From the NCBI RefSeq assembly GCF_016786355.1, contig NZ_JADWYX010000055.1:1-58623 (forward strand): a DNA stretch of 58,623 nucleotides, in the 5' to 3' direction. This stretch comes from Frankia sp. AgB1.9. GTDB lineage: Bacteria > Actinomycetota > Actinomycetes > Frankiales > Frankiaceae. This document shows positions 8,132 through 17,082 of this stretch, piece by piece (within the stretch, counting starts at the first letter, position 1; each line of letters starts with the position of its first letter). A model generated the notes under the pieces. It was not told where the DNA came from. It did not search any database and worked only from the letters and a program-made list of their open reading frames with translations. The position numbers were made by a program, and so were the translations under genes.

Positions 8132-9868
8132 ATGCTGATCCGAGTCCTGCGGGCCCACCTCGGGCCCTACCGCGGCCAGATCGCGGCGCTCGTCGTGCTC
8201 CAGCTGGCCGCCACCTTCGTCATGCTCTACCTGCCGACACTGAACGCCGACCTGATCGACCACGGCGTCGTCGAGGGGGACACCGGCTACATCGTGTCCA
8301 TCGGCGGCATCATGCTCGCGCTCACCTTCGGGCAGGTCGTGTGCGCCTGCGGCGCCGCGTTCTTCAGCGCCCGCACTGCGATGGCCTTCGGCCGCGACGT
8401 CCGCGCCTCGGTGTTCAACCGGGTCCAGTCGTTCTCCGCCCGCGAGATCGGCCACTTCGGCGCCCCGTCGCTGATCACCAGGGCGACGAACGACGTCCAG
8501 CAGGTCCAGATGCTCGCCCTGCTGTCCGGCACGATGATGATCTCGGCGCCGTTCATGTGCATCGGCGGGATCATCCTGGCGATCAACCAGGACGCCAAGC
8601 TGTCGCTGCTCCTGGTCGCCGTCGTCCCGATCCTCGGCATCGTCATCAGCCTGATCATCCGGCGGATGCACCCGCTGGGCCGGGCGATGCAGGAACGGCT
8701 CGACACGGTCAACCGGGTGCTGCGCGAGCAGCTCCACGGCCTGCGGGTGATCCGCGCGTTCGTCCGCGACACCCACGAACGCGACCGGTTCGCCGTCGCG
8801 AACGCCGAGCTGACCGACACCTCGGTGCGCTACGGCCGGCTGATGGCACTGATGTTCCCGCTGGTGTTCGCCGCGGTGAACATCTCCTCGATCGCGGTGA
8901 TCTGGTTCGGCGCGCACCGGATCGACTCCGGCGGCATGCAGATCGGCGCGCTGACCGCCTTCCTGTCCTACCTGATGCAGATCCTCATGTCGGTGATGAT
9001 GGCGACCTTCATGTTCGCCATGATCCCGCGCGCCGCGGTGTGCGCCGAGCGGATCTGTGAGGTCCTCGACACCGAGACGACGCTGCTCGCGCCGGAGAAC
9101 CCGGTCACGGAGCTCGCCCGCCACGGCGAGCTGGAGCTGCGCGGCGTCGGGTTCCGCTACCCGGGCGCCGAGGCGTCCGTGCTGCGCGACATCAGCCTCG
9201 CCGCCCGGCCCGGCCAGGTCACGGCGATCATCGGGTCCACCGGCGTGGGCAAGTCGACGCTGATGTCCCTGATCCCCCGGCTGTCCGACGTCACCGAGGG
9301 AACGGTGCTCGTCGACGGCGTCGACGTCCGTGACCTCGACCCGGCGCTGCTCGCGAAGACCGTCGCCCTCGTGCCGCAGAAGCCGTACCTGTTCTCCGGC
9401 ACGGTCGCGTCCAACCTGCGCTACGGCGACCCGGACGCCACCGACGACGAGCTGTGGCGCGCGCTGGAGACCGCGCAGGCGAAGGGGTTCGTCGAGGCGA
9501 TGCCCGACGGGCTCGCGACGTCGATCTCCCAGGGCGGCACGAACGTCTCCGGCGGGCAGCGCCAGCGCCTCGCGATCGCCCGCGCGCTGGTGCGGCGCCC
9601 CGAGGTCTACCTGTTCGACGACTCGTTCTCGGCGCTGGACTACGCCACCGACGCGGCGCTGCGCGCGGCGCTGGCCCGGGAGACCGCCGCCGCGACCGTG
9701 GTGATCGTCGCCCAGCGGGTCGCGACGATCCGCGACGCCGACCAGATCATCGTTCTCGACGCCGGCCAGATCGTCGGCGTCGGCACCCACCACGAGCTGA
9801 TGGCCGACAACGAGACCTACCGGGAGATCGTGCTGTCCCAGCTCACCGAACAGGAGGCGGCCGCATGA
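8132..9868 (+). CDS. ABC exporter half-transporter (degenerate ATPase site subunit)
   Basis: A 578-residue fusion of a six-TM exporter domain (about 1-310) and an ATPase domain (about 330-575). Walker A is GSTGVGKST and the signature is VSGGQRQRL. The Walker B end reads LFDDSFSALD, with Asp in place of the catalytic Glu, and the switch loop reads AQRVATI, with Gln in place of His. These changes mark the non-catalytic nucleotide site of heterodimeric exporters such as BmrCD or TM287/288. Its stop overlaps the start of the partner gene (ATGA at 9865). It lies downstream of a MerR-type promoter, so induction by a toxic compound is plausible. Confidence 0.92.
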   Translation: MLIRVLRAHLGPYRGQIAALVVLQLAATFVMLYLPTLNADLIDHGVVEGDTGYIVSIGGIMLALTFGQVVCACGAAFFSARTAMAFGRDVRASVFNRVQSFSAREIGHFGAPSLITRATNDVQQVQMLALLSGTMMISAPFMCIGGIILAINQDAKLSLLLVAVVPILGIVISLIIRRMHPLGRAMQERLDTVNRVLREQLHGLRVIRAFVRDTHERDRFAVANAELTDTSVRYGRLMALMFPLVFAAVNISSIAVIWFGAHRIDSGGMQIGALTAFLSYLMQILMSVMMATFMFAMIPRAAVCAERICEVLDTETTLLAPENPVTELARHGELELRGVGFRYPGAEASVLRDISLAARPGQVTAIIGSTGVGKSTLMSLIPRLSDVTEGTVLVDGVDVRDLDPALLAKTVALVPQKPYLFSGTVASNLRYGDPDATDDELWRALETAQAKGFVEAMPDGLATSISQGGTNVSGGQRQRLAIARALVRRPEVYLFDDSFSALDYATDAALRAALARETAAATVVIVAQRVATIRDADQIIVLDAGQIVGVGTHHELMADNETYREIVLSQLTEQEAAA

Positions 9869-11841
9869 CCAGCCCGAACGGCCGGCCGGGCGGCGCGCCG
9901 GCGCAGCGGGCACCGGTGGGCGGGCCGCCGATGGCCCGGATGATGATGCAGGGCGGCAACGTCGAGAAGCCCACCGACTTCAAGTCCTCGACCCGCCGGC
10001 TGCTGCGCCTGCTCAGCCCGCAACGCCACCTGGTCATCCCCGCCGTGGTCCTCACCGCCCTCGGCGTCGCACTCAACGTGTCCGGCCCCCGGCTGCTCGG
10101 CCACGCCACCGACCTCGTCCTGACCGGCCTGCTGTCCAAGCACATCCCCGCCGGGGTCAGCAAGGCGCAGGCCGTCGCCCAGCTGCGCGCCCAGGGGCAC
10201 AGCACCCAGGCGGACCTGCTGTCCTCGCTGAACGTCCGCCCTGGCAACGGGATGGACTTCGACGCGATCGGCCGGGTGCTGGCGATCGTCCTGGCCGTCT
10301 ACCTGGTCGCCCTCGTCTGCAACATCCTGCAGGCCCGGCTCATCAACGCCGCGCTGCAGCGGATCCTGTCCGACCTGCGCGCCGAGGTCCAGGCGAAGAT
10401 CACCCGGCTGCCGCTGCGGTACTTCGACCGGGCCCAGCGCGGCGAGGTCCTCTCCCGGGTCACCAACGACATCGACAACCTCGGCCAGAGCGTCCAGCAG
10501 TCCCTCTCACAGCTCATCCAGTCCATCCTGCTGATCATCGGCGTGCTGTCGATGATGTTCTGGATCTCCTGGCTGCTCGCGCTGATCGCGCTGGTTACCG
10601 TCCCGCTGTCGATGCTCGTCGCCGCCCGGGTCGGGAAGCTCTCCCAGCCGCACTTCGTCAACCAGTGGCGCACCACCGGCCGGCTCGGCGCCCACATCGA
10701 GGAGATGTACACCGGGCACTCCCTCGTCCGGCTGTTCGGCCGCCAGGACGAGGCTGCGGCGACGTTCGCCGAGCAGAACCAGAAGCTGTACGAGGCCAGC
10801 TGGCGCGCGCAGGCCCTCGCCGGGCTGATGCAGCCCGCGATGATGTTCATCGGGAACCTGAACTTCGTGTTCGTCGCGGTCGTCGGCGGGCTGCGGGTCG
10901 CGTCCGGGGACCTCTCGATCGGCTCGGTGCAGGCGTTCATCCAGTACTCCCGGCAGTTCTCCCAGCCGCTGACCCAGGTCGCCTCGATGGCGAACCTGGT
11001 CCAGTCCGGCGTGGCGTCCGCCGAGCGGGTGTTCGAGCTGCTCGACACCGACGAGCAGAGCCCCGACCCCGAGGTCCCGGCCCGTCCCGGCGAGCCCCGC
11101 GGCCGGGTCGCCTTCGAGCACGTCGCGTTCCGCTACGAGCCAGACAAGCCGCTGATCGAGGACCTGTCCCTGGTCGCCGACCCCGGCGACACGGTCGCGA
11201 TCGTCGGCCCGACCGGCGCCGGGAAGACCACCCTGATCAACCTGCTGATGCGGTTCTACGAGCCCACCGGCGGGCGGATCACCCTCGACGGCGTCGACAT
11301 CGCGACGATGACCCGCGACGAGCTGCGGGCGACGACCGGGATGGTGCTGCAGGACACCTGGCTGTTCGGCGGCACCATCGCGGACAACATCGCCTACGGC
11401 GCGCAGGGGGCGACCCGCGAGCAGGTCGTCGAGGCCGCGAAGGCCGCCCACGTCGACCGGTTCGTCCGGCTGCTGCCGAACGGCTACGACACGGTGCTCG
11501 AGGACGAGGGCACCGGCGTGTCCGGCGGCGAACGCCAGCTGATCACGATCGCGCGGGCGTTCCTCGCCGACCCGCAGATCCTGATCCTCGACGAGGCGAC
11601 CAGCTCGGTCGACACCCGCACCGAGGTCCTCATCCAGCGGGCCATGGCGCAGCTTCGCTCCGGGCGGACCGCGTTCGTTATCGCCCACCGGCTCTCGACG
11701 ATCCGCGACGCCGACACGATCCTCGTGATGGAGCACGGCTCGATCGTCGAGCAGGGCTCCCACCACGAGCTGCTCGCCGCCGACGGCGCCTACGCGCGCC
11801 TCTACCAGGCCCAGTTCGCCCAGGCGGTCGCCGAGGTCTGA
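9865..11841 (+). CDS. ABC exporter half-transporter (catalytic subunit)
   Basis: A 658-residue partner of the preceding gene, with a TM domain at about 50-390 and an ATPase domain at about 410-655. Walker A is GPTGAGKTT, the signature VSGGERQLI, Walker B ILDEATSSVD with the catalytic Glu, and the H-loop AHRLSTI, all canonical. There is a roughly 50-residue insertion between TM1 and TM2 (around ISKHIPAGVSKAQ to NGMDFDAIG) and a Met-rich, disordered N-terminus (MARMMMQGG). The 4-base overlap with the upstream gene indicates coupled translation and 1:1 assembly. The substrate is probably a drug or lipid (inference). Confidence 0.92.
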   Translation: MTSPNGRPGGAPAQRAPVGGPPMARMMMQGGNVEKPTDFKSSTRRLLRLLSPQRHLVIPAVVLTALGVALNVSGPRLLGHATDLVLTGLLSKHIPAGVSKAQAVAQLRAQGHSTQADLLSSLNVRPGNGMDFDAIGRVLAIVLAVYLVALVCNILQARLINAALQRILSDLRAEVQAKITRLPLRYFDRAQRGEVLSRVTNDIDNLGQSVQQSLSQLIQSILLIIGVLSMMFWISWLLALIALVTVPLSMLVAARVGKLSQPHFVNQWRTTGRLGAHIEEMYTGHSLVRLFGRQDEAAATFAEQNQKLYEASWRAQALAGLMQPAMMFIGNLNFVFVAVVGGLRVASGDLSIGSVQAFIQYSRQFSQPLTQVASMANLVQSGVASAERVFELLDTDEQSPDPEVPARPGEPRGRVAFEHVAFRYEPDKPLIEDLSLVADPGDTVAIVGPTGAGKTTLINLLMRFYEPTGGRITLDGVDIATMTRDELRATTGMVLQDTWLFGGTIADNIAYGAQGATREQVVEAAKAAHVDRFVRLLPNGYDTVLEDEGTGVSGGERQLITIARAFLADPQILILDEATSSVDTRTEVLIQRAMAQLRSGRTAFVIAHRLSTIRDADTILVMEHGSIVEQGSHHELLAADGAYARLYQAQFAQAVAEV

Positions 11842-11880
11842 CGGTCCCGGGCGCGGCGCCTCTCCTCTTCTCGTGCTGGC

Positions 11881-11961
11881 CGTTGATCGCCGTTTTGGCC
11901 CTGGCGTGGTCGTGATCTGGCCGTCTCCACGACCACCCGAGGGCCGAAACGGCGATCAACG
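11881..11961. repeat. Dispersed palindromic repeat, copy A
   Basis: The 81-bp element has outer arms of 22 bp with a single mismatch (GATCGCCGTTTTGGCCCT side, 11881-11902; AGGGCCGAAACGGCGATC side, 11940-11961). Inner arms are GTGGTCGTG (11906-11914) and CACGACCAC (11928-11936), with a 13-base loop. It lies between the convergent ABC exporter and MFS genes. The family is also found at 14252, 18601, 20299, 21397, 48966 and 52269. Confidence 0.85.
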
Positions 11962-12063
11962 TACGAAGGTGTCGGCGGCCGGGTGCGGGCCCGGCCGGCG
12001 CCGCGCGACGGTGGGCAGGAGAGGAGCGATCAGCGGTTCGGTCCGGACCGTGGAAGCCGCCGG

Positions 12064-13257
12064 TCAGCGGTCCGGCCCAGGCCGTCCGGTGGGAGGTCGT
12101 CTCGCGATGGCGGCGAGCAGGAGGCAGGGGAGCGTGGCGGCGACGAACAGCCAGCGGGGCGACAGCCACGCCGAACCGGTGGCGTAGAGGCCGAACGTCA
12201 GGATCGCGACGGCTTCCATGGCGGCGCCGGAGATCGAGCTGACCGTCGCCCGGACCGAGTCCTCGACGCTGTCCTGCAGCCGGGCGTCCGCCTGCGCGAG
12301 CGCCCAGTAGAAGATCCCGAACGCGGCGGCGACGCCGACGATCCCCACCGGCAGGCCGGTGCCCGCCCCCACGGCGAGCAGGACCGCCGCCACCGCGAGC
12401 GCCGGGCCTAGCCAGCGGCCACCCCGACCGGCGAGCAGCCCGCCGATCGTCGACCCGGCGGTCACCGCCAGCACCAGCAGCGGAACCAGGCCCGGCCCGG
12501 CGCCGGTCCCGCGGGCCAGCAGTGGCAGGTACTCGTCCAGGGCCGCGACCCCGGTCAGCGTGGCGGTTAGCAGCAGCACCCGCCGGAGCACCGCGGACCG
12601 CCGCACGGCCCCAAGGCCGGCGCGCAACGTCGCGAGCTGACCCAGGTCGTCGCCACCCGCGCCCTGGTTGTCCGGGGTCGGCTCGCTCGATGCTGCCCCG
12701 GCTGTACGGTCACGCGAGGAGACCCGCTCCGGCTCGGCCGGCCCTGACCGCGTGCGCACGGGGGTCCGGGGCAGCGTCCGGCCGGCCGCCGCGCAGGCCA
12801 GCAGCGCCAGGACGCTGCACGCGCCGACGAGCCGGTAGCCGCCGGCGGAGACCAGCGGGGCGGCCAGCGCGGTGGCGACCAGCTCGGCGGCGCCACCGAA
12901 CGCCTGGGCGCGACCCGACAGCCGCGCATAGGCGCCGGCCGCGCCGACCCGGTCAACCTCGGCGTAGACGAGAGCCTGCAGCGTGCCGGACCGCAGCGCC
13001 GTGCCCGCCCCGAGCAACACGAACCCGGCGGCGAACGACCAGAACACCGGGAAGACGACCCAGAGCGCGTAGCCGGCCGCCTCCAGCAGCGGGGCGAGGA
13101 TGACCAGCAGCCGCCGGGACACCACGTCCGCCCACACCCCGGACGGGATCTCCACCAGGAACGACGCGGCCGACCACAGGGCGAACAACACCGAGATGCC
13201 CGCCGGCGACACCCCAGCATCCGCGAACACCAACGCGTACACGGGGTAGAACGGCAC
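12064..13257 (-). CDS. MFS transporter (12 TM), start uncertain
   Basis: A hydrophobic permease of about 397 residues from the GTG at 13257, with a charged loop of about 60 residues between the two six-helix halves (TRSGPAEPERVSSRDR region). The cytosolic motif SGVWADVVSRRLLV after TM2 fits MFS motif A. Coding-like sequence continues upstream in frame to about 13338 (…RRLYAYAFLADCVPFYPVY), and TM1 appears to begin there. However, no ATG or GTG occurs before an in-frame TGA, so either the start is a rare codon (CTG) or an indel hides it. The substrate is unknown. Confidence 0.75.
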   Translation of the reverse strand: MPFYPVYALVFADAGVSPAGISVLFALWSAASFLVEIPSGVWADVVSRRLLVILAPLLEAAGYALWVVFPVFWSFAAGFVLLGAGTALRSGTLQALVYAEVDRVGAAGAYARLSGRAQAFGGAAELVATALAAPLVSAGGYRLVGACSVLALLACAAAGRTLPRTPVRTRSGPAEPERVSSRDRTAGAASSEPTPDNQGAGGDDLGQLATLRAGLGAVRRSAVLRRVLLLTATLTGVAALDEYLPLLARGTGAGPGLVPLLVLAVTAGSTIGGLLAGRGGRWLGPALAVAAVLLAVGAGTGLPVGIVGVAAAFGIFYWALAQADARLQDSVEDSVRATVSSISGAAMEAVAILTFGLYATGSAWLSPRWLFVAATLPCLLLAAIARRPPTGRPGPDR

Positions 13258-13619
13258 ACAGTCGGCGAGAAACGCGTACGCGTACAGCCGTCGGGCCAGG
13301 ACCCGCTCCGGGGCCGACCACGGCTTGCCGCTACCGCTCGAGTTGCCAGTTCTGGATCAATGTCGCCAGGTCACACCGGCAGGCTACGGCCTTCCGCCCG
13401 CCTCCGCACCGGATTTTCGCCCGCCCGAACGGGTCTGGGGGAAGTCGGATCCCAGGGTGGTGGCGTGAATCCGGCGACATCTGGCATTTCAGCCAGGGTC
13501 GGAGCGGCGAGCGGGTGCATAGCGTCCAGGTCGCGGCCTTCGTGCTGGTCGGAGGCCCACCGACGTCCCCGGTCCCGGGACTCGGCCCGACCATCCACGG
13601 AAGCCGGAGCGACCGACAC
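13258..13619. other. Intergenic region between divergent genes
   Basis: The left ~80 bases look like the missing N-terminal codons of the MFS gene on the minus strand. In the remainder I see no further gene, RNA or clear dyad; open frames here are shadows. Confidence 0.4.
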
Positions 13620-14153
13620 GTGAACAAGATCCTGCTCAGCCTGCACGTCCTCGCCGCGATCCTCACCGTCGGCCCGGTCGCCGTCGCGGCGAGCATGTTC
13701 CCGCGCTACCTGCGCCTCGCCGCCGATCCGGCGGACAGCCCGGGGGAGAGCACCCCGCTGACGGTGGCCCGGACCCTGCACCGGATCTGCCGGGTCTACG
13801 CGCTCGTCGGCCTCGCGGTGCCGTTCTTCGGGCTGGCGCTCGCCGGCCCGCTGCACGTCTTCGGCCAGGCCTGGGTCATCGTCTCGATCGTGCTCACCGC
13901 CGCCGCGGCCGCGCTCCTCGCGGCCGTCGTGCTACCCGGCCAGAGCCAGGCCCTCGCCACTCTGACCGGCCAGCCCGTCGCCGCGCGGGCCGAAAGCGTT
14001 CCGGCCGTGCCGGACCCCGCCACCACGGCCGACCCCGGGGTGGGCGCACGGCTCGCAGGCCGCCTGGCGATGACGACCGGCATGTTCAACCTGCTCTGGG
14101 CCGCCGTCGTCGTCATCATGATCGTCCGACCAGGTTCGACCACCGGCGTCTGA
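13620..14153 (+). CDS. DUF2269-like integral membrane protein
   Basis: A 177-residue protein with about four membrane segments: about 5-27 (SLHVLAAILTVGPVAVAASM), 58-80, 86-108 (IVLTAAAAALLAAVVL) and 150-172. The N-terminal LHVLAAIL and small size fit the DUF2269 group, whose function is unknown. The GTG at 13620 is chosen because the hydrophobic helix starts right after it; the longer upstream frame has Pro/Gly-rich, non-conserved-looking sequence. It is followed by a palindromic repeat before a convergent gene. Confidence 0.65.
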   Translation: MNKILLSLHVLAAILTVGPVAVAASMFPRYLRLAADPADSPGESTPLTVARTLHRICRVYALVGLAVPFFGLALAGPLHVFGQAWVIVSIVLTAAAAALLAAVVLPGQSQALATLTGQPVAARAESVPAVPDPATTADPGVGARLAGRLAMTTGMFNLLWAAVVVIMIVRPGSTTGV

Positions 14154-14251
14154 GTGGCGGGCCCGGTGCCAGACTGGTGGTGATCTGGGTTGTGGGGGTG
14201 GTGGCCACCCTTGGCGCAGCGGACCGCGACCGTCGGGCCCTGCGACCGTTC

Positions 14252-14330
14252 CTTGATCGCCGATTTGGCCTTGCCATGGTCGTGGCCTGGCCATTTCCGC
14301 ACCCACCCGAGGGCCGAAGCGACGATCACC
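14252..14330. repeat. Dispersed palindromic repeat, copy B
   Basis: A diverged copy with left arm TTGATCGCCGATTTGGCC and right arm GGGCCGAAGCGACGATCA, with GTGG/CCAC-like inner parts. It sits between the convergent DUF2269-like and GlxA-type genes. The arms keep the orientation seen in the other copies, T-rich left arm on the + strand. Confidence 0.75.
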
Positions 14331-14419
14331 AGCACCAACGGGCCGATGCGGGCGCGGGCACCCCGTTCACAGGGGTGAATCGGCGCTTTGGACCGACCTG
14401 GAGATCTACCGGAGACGGC

Positions 14420-15433
14420 CTACGCCGCGCGGGCGGCCTCGGGGGAGCGGAACGCACGGCGGTAGGCCTGCGGGCTGGTCCCGACCAGCCGGCGGAACCG
14501 GTCACGGAACGCCGCGGGGGAGCGGAAACCAACCCGGGCCGCGATCCACTCGACCGGATGGTCCGTCGACTCCAGCAACTGCTGGGCGCGCCGCAGCCGG
14601 GCGAGCGCCAACCACTGGGCCGGCGTGGTGCCGGTCTGCTCCCGGAACCGGCGCGACAGGGTCCGCGTCGACAGCGCCGCCTCCCGGGCCATCCCGATGA
14701 GGGTCAGCTCCTCGTCGAGATGGCCGGCGAGCCAGCGCAGCAGCGGCTCCAGCGACACCCCGTCCGGCGCCGGCGGCTGGTGCGCGATGAACTGCGCCTG
14801 CCCACCGGCCCGCTCCAGCGGCATCACCGACAGCCGGGCCGCGTCGGCCGCGACCGCCGACCCGAAGTCCGCCCGGACCATGTGCAGGCACAGGTCCAGC
14901 CCGGCCGCCGCGCCCGCCGAGGTCAACACCCGGCCACCGTTGTCGACGAACAGCACGTCCGGGTCGACGTCGACCCTCGGGTAGCGGGCGGCGAGCTGCG
15001 CCGCCCCCAGCCAGTGCGTCGTGGCCCGCAGGCCGTCGAGCAGGCCCGCCGCGGCGAGGATGAACGCCCCCGAGCAGATCGACGCGACCCGCGCCCCACC
15101 CAGGCCGTCCGCCCCGGCCGCCGCCGCGCGCAACGCGTCCAGGACAGCCGGGTCCACCGGGGCGCCGACGTCGCCGGTACCGGGGACGACCACCGTGTCC
15201 GCCTCGGCGAGCAGGTCCAGCCCGTGGCGGGCGCGCAGCGTGAAGGCTCCCGCGTCGACGTCGGCCCCCGGCCGGGCCGCGCAGACGACGACCCGGTACG
15301 CCGCACTCCCGTCGGCGAGCCGCGTCCGGCCGAACACCTCCACCGGCACCGCCAGGTCGAACGGGACGACCCCGTCGACCGCCAGCACCGCCACCAGCCG
15401 CGGGACCGGGCCGCGTGCCGCCACCACCGTCAT
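14420..15433 (-). CDS. GlxA-type transcriptional regulator (DJ-1/PfpI + AraC HTH)
   Basis: A 337-residue protein. An N-terminal class-I glutamine-amidotransferase-like (DJ-1/PfpI) domain (about 10-185) contains ASICSGAFILAAAGLLDG with the nucleophile-elbow Cys. The C-terminal AraC/XylS double HTH (about 225-330) includes STRTLSRRFREQTGTTPAQW and the second-HTH signature VGFRSPAAFRDRFRR. In this family the PfpI-like domain probably senses a ligand and does not act as an enzyme. It is divergent from the ECF sigma operon (158 bases apart) and could regulate either itself or neighbours. The ATG at 15433 fits the family length. Confidence 0.88.
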   Translation of the reverse strand: MTVVAARGPVPRLVAVLAVDGVVPFDLAVPVEVFGRTRLADGSAAYRVVVCAARPGADVDAGAFTLRARHGLDLLAEADTVVVPGTGDVGAPVDPAVLDALRAAAAGADGLGGARVASICSGAFILAAAGLLDGLRATTHWLGAAQLAARYPRVDVDPDVLFVDNGGRVLTSAGAAAGLDLCLHMVRADFGSAVAADAARLSVMPLERAGGQAQFIAHQPPAPDGVSLEPLLRWLAGHLDEELTLIGMAREAALSTRTLSRRFREQTGTTPAQWLALARLRRAQQLLESTDHPVEWIAARVGFRSPAAFRDRFRRLVGTSPQAYRRAFRSPEAARAA

Positions 15434-15546
15434 GGCCGAAATCTAGGACACCGCCGGATTCCCGCCACCAGGACCCAGGCGGACTCCGGCCTGGGCCACC
15501 GCCTCCAGCGCACCCACCGGCGGTCCGCACAAACCGGCCAGGACGG

Positions 15547-15575
15547 GCAACCCCGGGCGGATGAGGCAGCGTCTG
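15547..15575 (+). promoter_or_regulatory. Candidate ECF-type promoter of the sigma operon
   Basis: GGCAACC (15547-15553) and CGTCT (15571-15575) are separated by 17 bases, matching the general ECF pattern of an AAC-containing -35 and a CGTC -10. The element lies 16 bases upstream of the sigma-factor start, with GGGAGGGAGG as ribosome-binding site between them. Autoregulation is inferred. Confidence 0.5.
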
Positions 15576-15591
15576 TAGGGAGGGAGGTCAC

Positions 15592-16167
15592 ATGGGACCA
15601 GCGGACGGCGACGACGGGTTCGTCGCCTACTTCCAACCGCGCACCGCGGGGCTGCTGCGGTTCGCCTACCTGCTCACCGGCGACGCGGGGGAGGCCGAGG
15701 ACCTGACCCAGACGACGCTGACCCACGTCTACGTCGTCTGGCGCCGGGTGTCCGGCCACGCCCGGCCCGACGCCTACGCCCGGCGGGTCATGGTCAACGC
15801 CAACGTGAGCCAGTTCCGCCGCCGCCGCATCCACCACGTCCTCGTCGAGCGGCCACCCGAGAACGCGCAGGCCTCGGCGCAGCTCGCCGCCATCGAGGAC
15901 CGCGCCGAGCTGGCCAAGGCCCTCGCGGCACTCCCACCCCGCCAGCGGGCGGTCGTGATCCTGCGCTACTGCGAGGACATGCCGGAAGACGAGGTCGCCA
16001 CGCTGCTGCGCTGCTCGACGGGCACGGTGAAAAGCCAGGCGTCGAAGGGCCTCGCGAAACTGCGCGCGGACCCGACCGTCGCCGCCCTCGGCCCGCCGAC
16101 GACCACCACCACACCACCCGGCCGGGTCCCCCTCACCAGCGCCGCCCGCGGAAAGGAGACCCCGTGA
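15592..16167 (+). CDS. ECF RNA polymerase sigma factor, SigE family
   Basis: A 191-residue sigma-70-like factor. Region 2 (about 10-75) contains LLRFAYLLTGDAGEAEDLTQ and a region-2.4-like DAYARRVMVN. Region 4 (about 105-155) contains LPPRQRAVVILRYCEDMPED then TVKSQASKGLAKL. The short N-terminus, the FAYLLTGD motif and RVMVN are typical of the actinobacterial SigE-family subgroup, distinct from classical SigE. The ATG at 15592 has a strong GGGAGGGAGG. The stop overlaps the GTG start of the next gene, indicating coupling. Targets are unknown. Confidence 0.92.
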   Translation: MGPADGDDGFVAYFQPRTAGLLRFAYLLTGDAGEAEDLTQTTLTHVYVVWRRVSGHARPDAYARRVMVNANVSQFRRRRIHHVLVERPPENAQASAQLAAIEDRAELAKALAALPPRQRAVVILRYCEDMPEDEVATLLRCSTGTVKSQASKGLAKLRADPTVAALGPPTTTTTPPGRVPLTSAARGKETP

Positions 16168-17018
16168 ACCCCACCCGTCACCCCACGGACCGCCGCGACG
16201 ACGACGCCGAGGGCGCCACCGCCGACTGGCTGCGCACCGCGGCGGGCCAGGTACACGCCACCGCGCCCGACAGGCTGCTGACCAGGGCGCTGGCCGCCGC
16301 CCCGGCGGCCCGGCGCCGCCGCCGCCTCGCCGTCGCGATCCCGGTGACCGTCACCGCGTTCGCCGTCGCCGCGGTCATCACCGTGACGGTCCTGCTCACC
16401 GGCAGCAGCCCCGCGGTCAGCCACGTCACCCAGCCCCTCGCCGGCCGGCCCGCCGCCACCCTGGCGACGACCGGCCCGCCGGACATACCCGCGATCGTCG
16501 TGACCATCGGAACGCAGCCGCCCACGGTCGCGCCGACCCAGCCGGGCCCGCAGACGACGGTCCCAGCCGCAGCGACGCCACCCCCGTCGCAGGCCCTCAC
16601 CACGGTGCCCAACACGGTCGGCACGACCAGCACCGACGCGACGTTCACGCTGCGGGCCCTCGGCTTCACGGTCAGCCAGACGCCGGTGTGCCGCTCGACG
16701 GACATCCCGGCCGGCCAGGTCCTCGCCCAGCAGCCAGCCGCGGGCACCCGGGCCGCCCCGACCGCGACCATCACCCTGCGGGTCGCCGCCGACTGCGTCG
16801 ACGTCCCCAACGTCGTCGGAACCACCCCGCCCGCGGCGAAGACGACGCTTGAGGCTGCCGGTCTCACGGTCTGGCTGAACGGCCAGTGGAACTGCCCCGC
16901 CGGCTACGGCAGCGTGACGACCCAGAGCCCCGCCGGCGGCACCCGCGCCGCCCAGGGGAGCACGGTCGCCATCACCTACGCCTGCGCGACCTCAGCGTCC
17001 GTCGCCCCCAGCCCCTGA
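16164..17018 (+). CDS. Single-pass membrane protein with two PASTA domains, coupled to sigma factor
   Basis: A 284-residue protein with a cytosolic N-terminus of about 57 residues, a transmembrane helix at about 58-82 (VAIPVTVTAFAVAAVITV), a Thr/Pro-rich extracellular stalk (about 83-150), and two PASTA domains (about 150-212 and 213-280; VPNTVGTTSTDATFTLRALG, VDVPNVVGTTPPAAKTTLE). PASTA domains bind peptidoglycan fragments. The gene overlaps the sigma gene by GTGA, the position usually held by an anti-sigma factor, but no zinc-binding HxxxCxxC motif is seen. It may be a cell-wall-sensing anti-sigma factor of a different design (inference). Cys pairs in each PASTA domain could form disulphides. 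Confidence 0.78.
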   Translation: MNPTRHPTDRRDDDAEGATADWLRTAAGQVHATAPDRLLTRALAAAPAARRRRRLAVAIPVTVTAFAVAAVITVTVLLTGSSPAVSHVTQPLAGRPAATLATTGPPDIPAIVVTIGTQPPTVAPTQPGPQTTVPAAATPPPSQALTTVPNTVGTTSTDATFTLRALGFTVSQTPVCRSTDIPAGQVLAQQPAAGTRAAPTATITLRVAADCVDVPNVVGTTPPAAKTTLEAAGLTVWLNGQWNCPAGYGSVTTQSPAGGTRAAQGSTVAITYACATSASVAPSP

Positions 17019-17040
17019 CCGCCACCACCTCGCCCCCCCG

Positions 17041-17082
17041 CCCTGTCCTGCCATCCCCGCCGGTCCGGATGACAGGACAGGG
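17041..17082 (+). terminator. Hairpin terminator after the sigma/PASTA operon
   Basis: CCCTGTCCTG (17041-17050) pairs with CAGGACAGGG (17073-17082). Inside, CATCC (17052-17056) can pair with GGATG (17067-17071). No U-tract follows, as is usual in high-GC actinobacteria. It lies 22 bases after the PASTA gene stop. Confidence 0.6.

Noticed and set aside
8069..9913. Long minus-strand frame of 614 codons opposite the first ABC subunit
   Set aside because: It is a Gly/Arg/His/Asp-rich antisense shadow without family motifs; the + strand frame has all exporter motifs.
13371..13856. 161-codon minus-strand frame upstream of the DUF2269-like gene
   Set aside because: Charged, low-complexity shadow overlapping a clear membrane protein gene.
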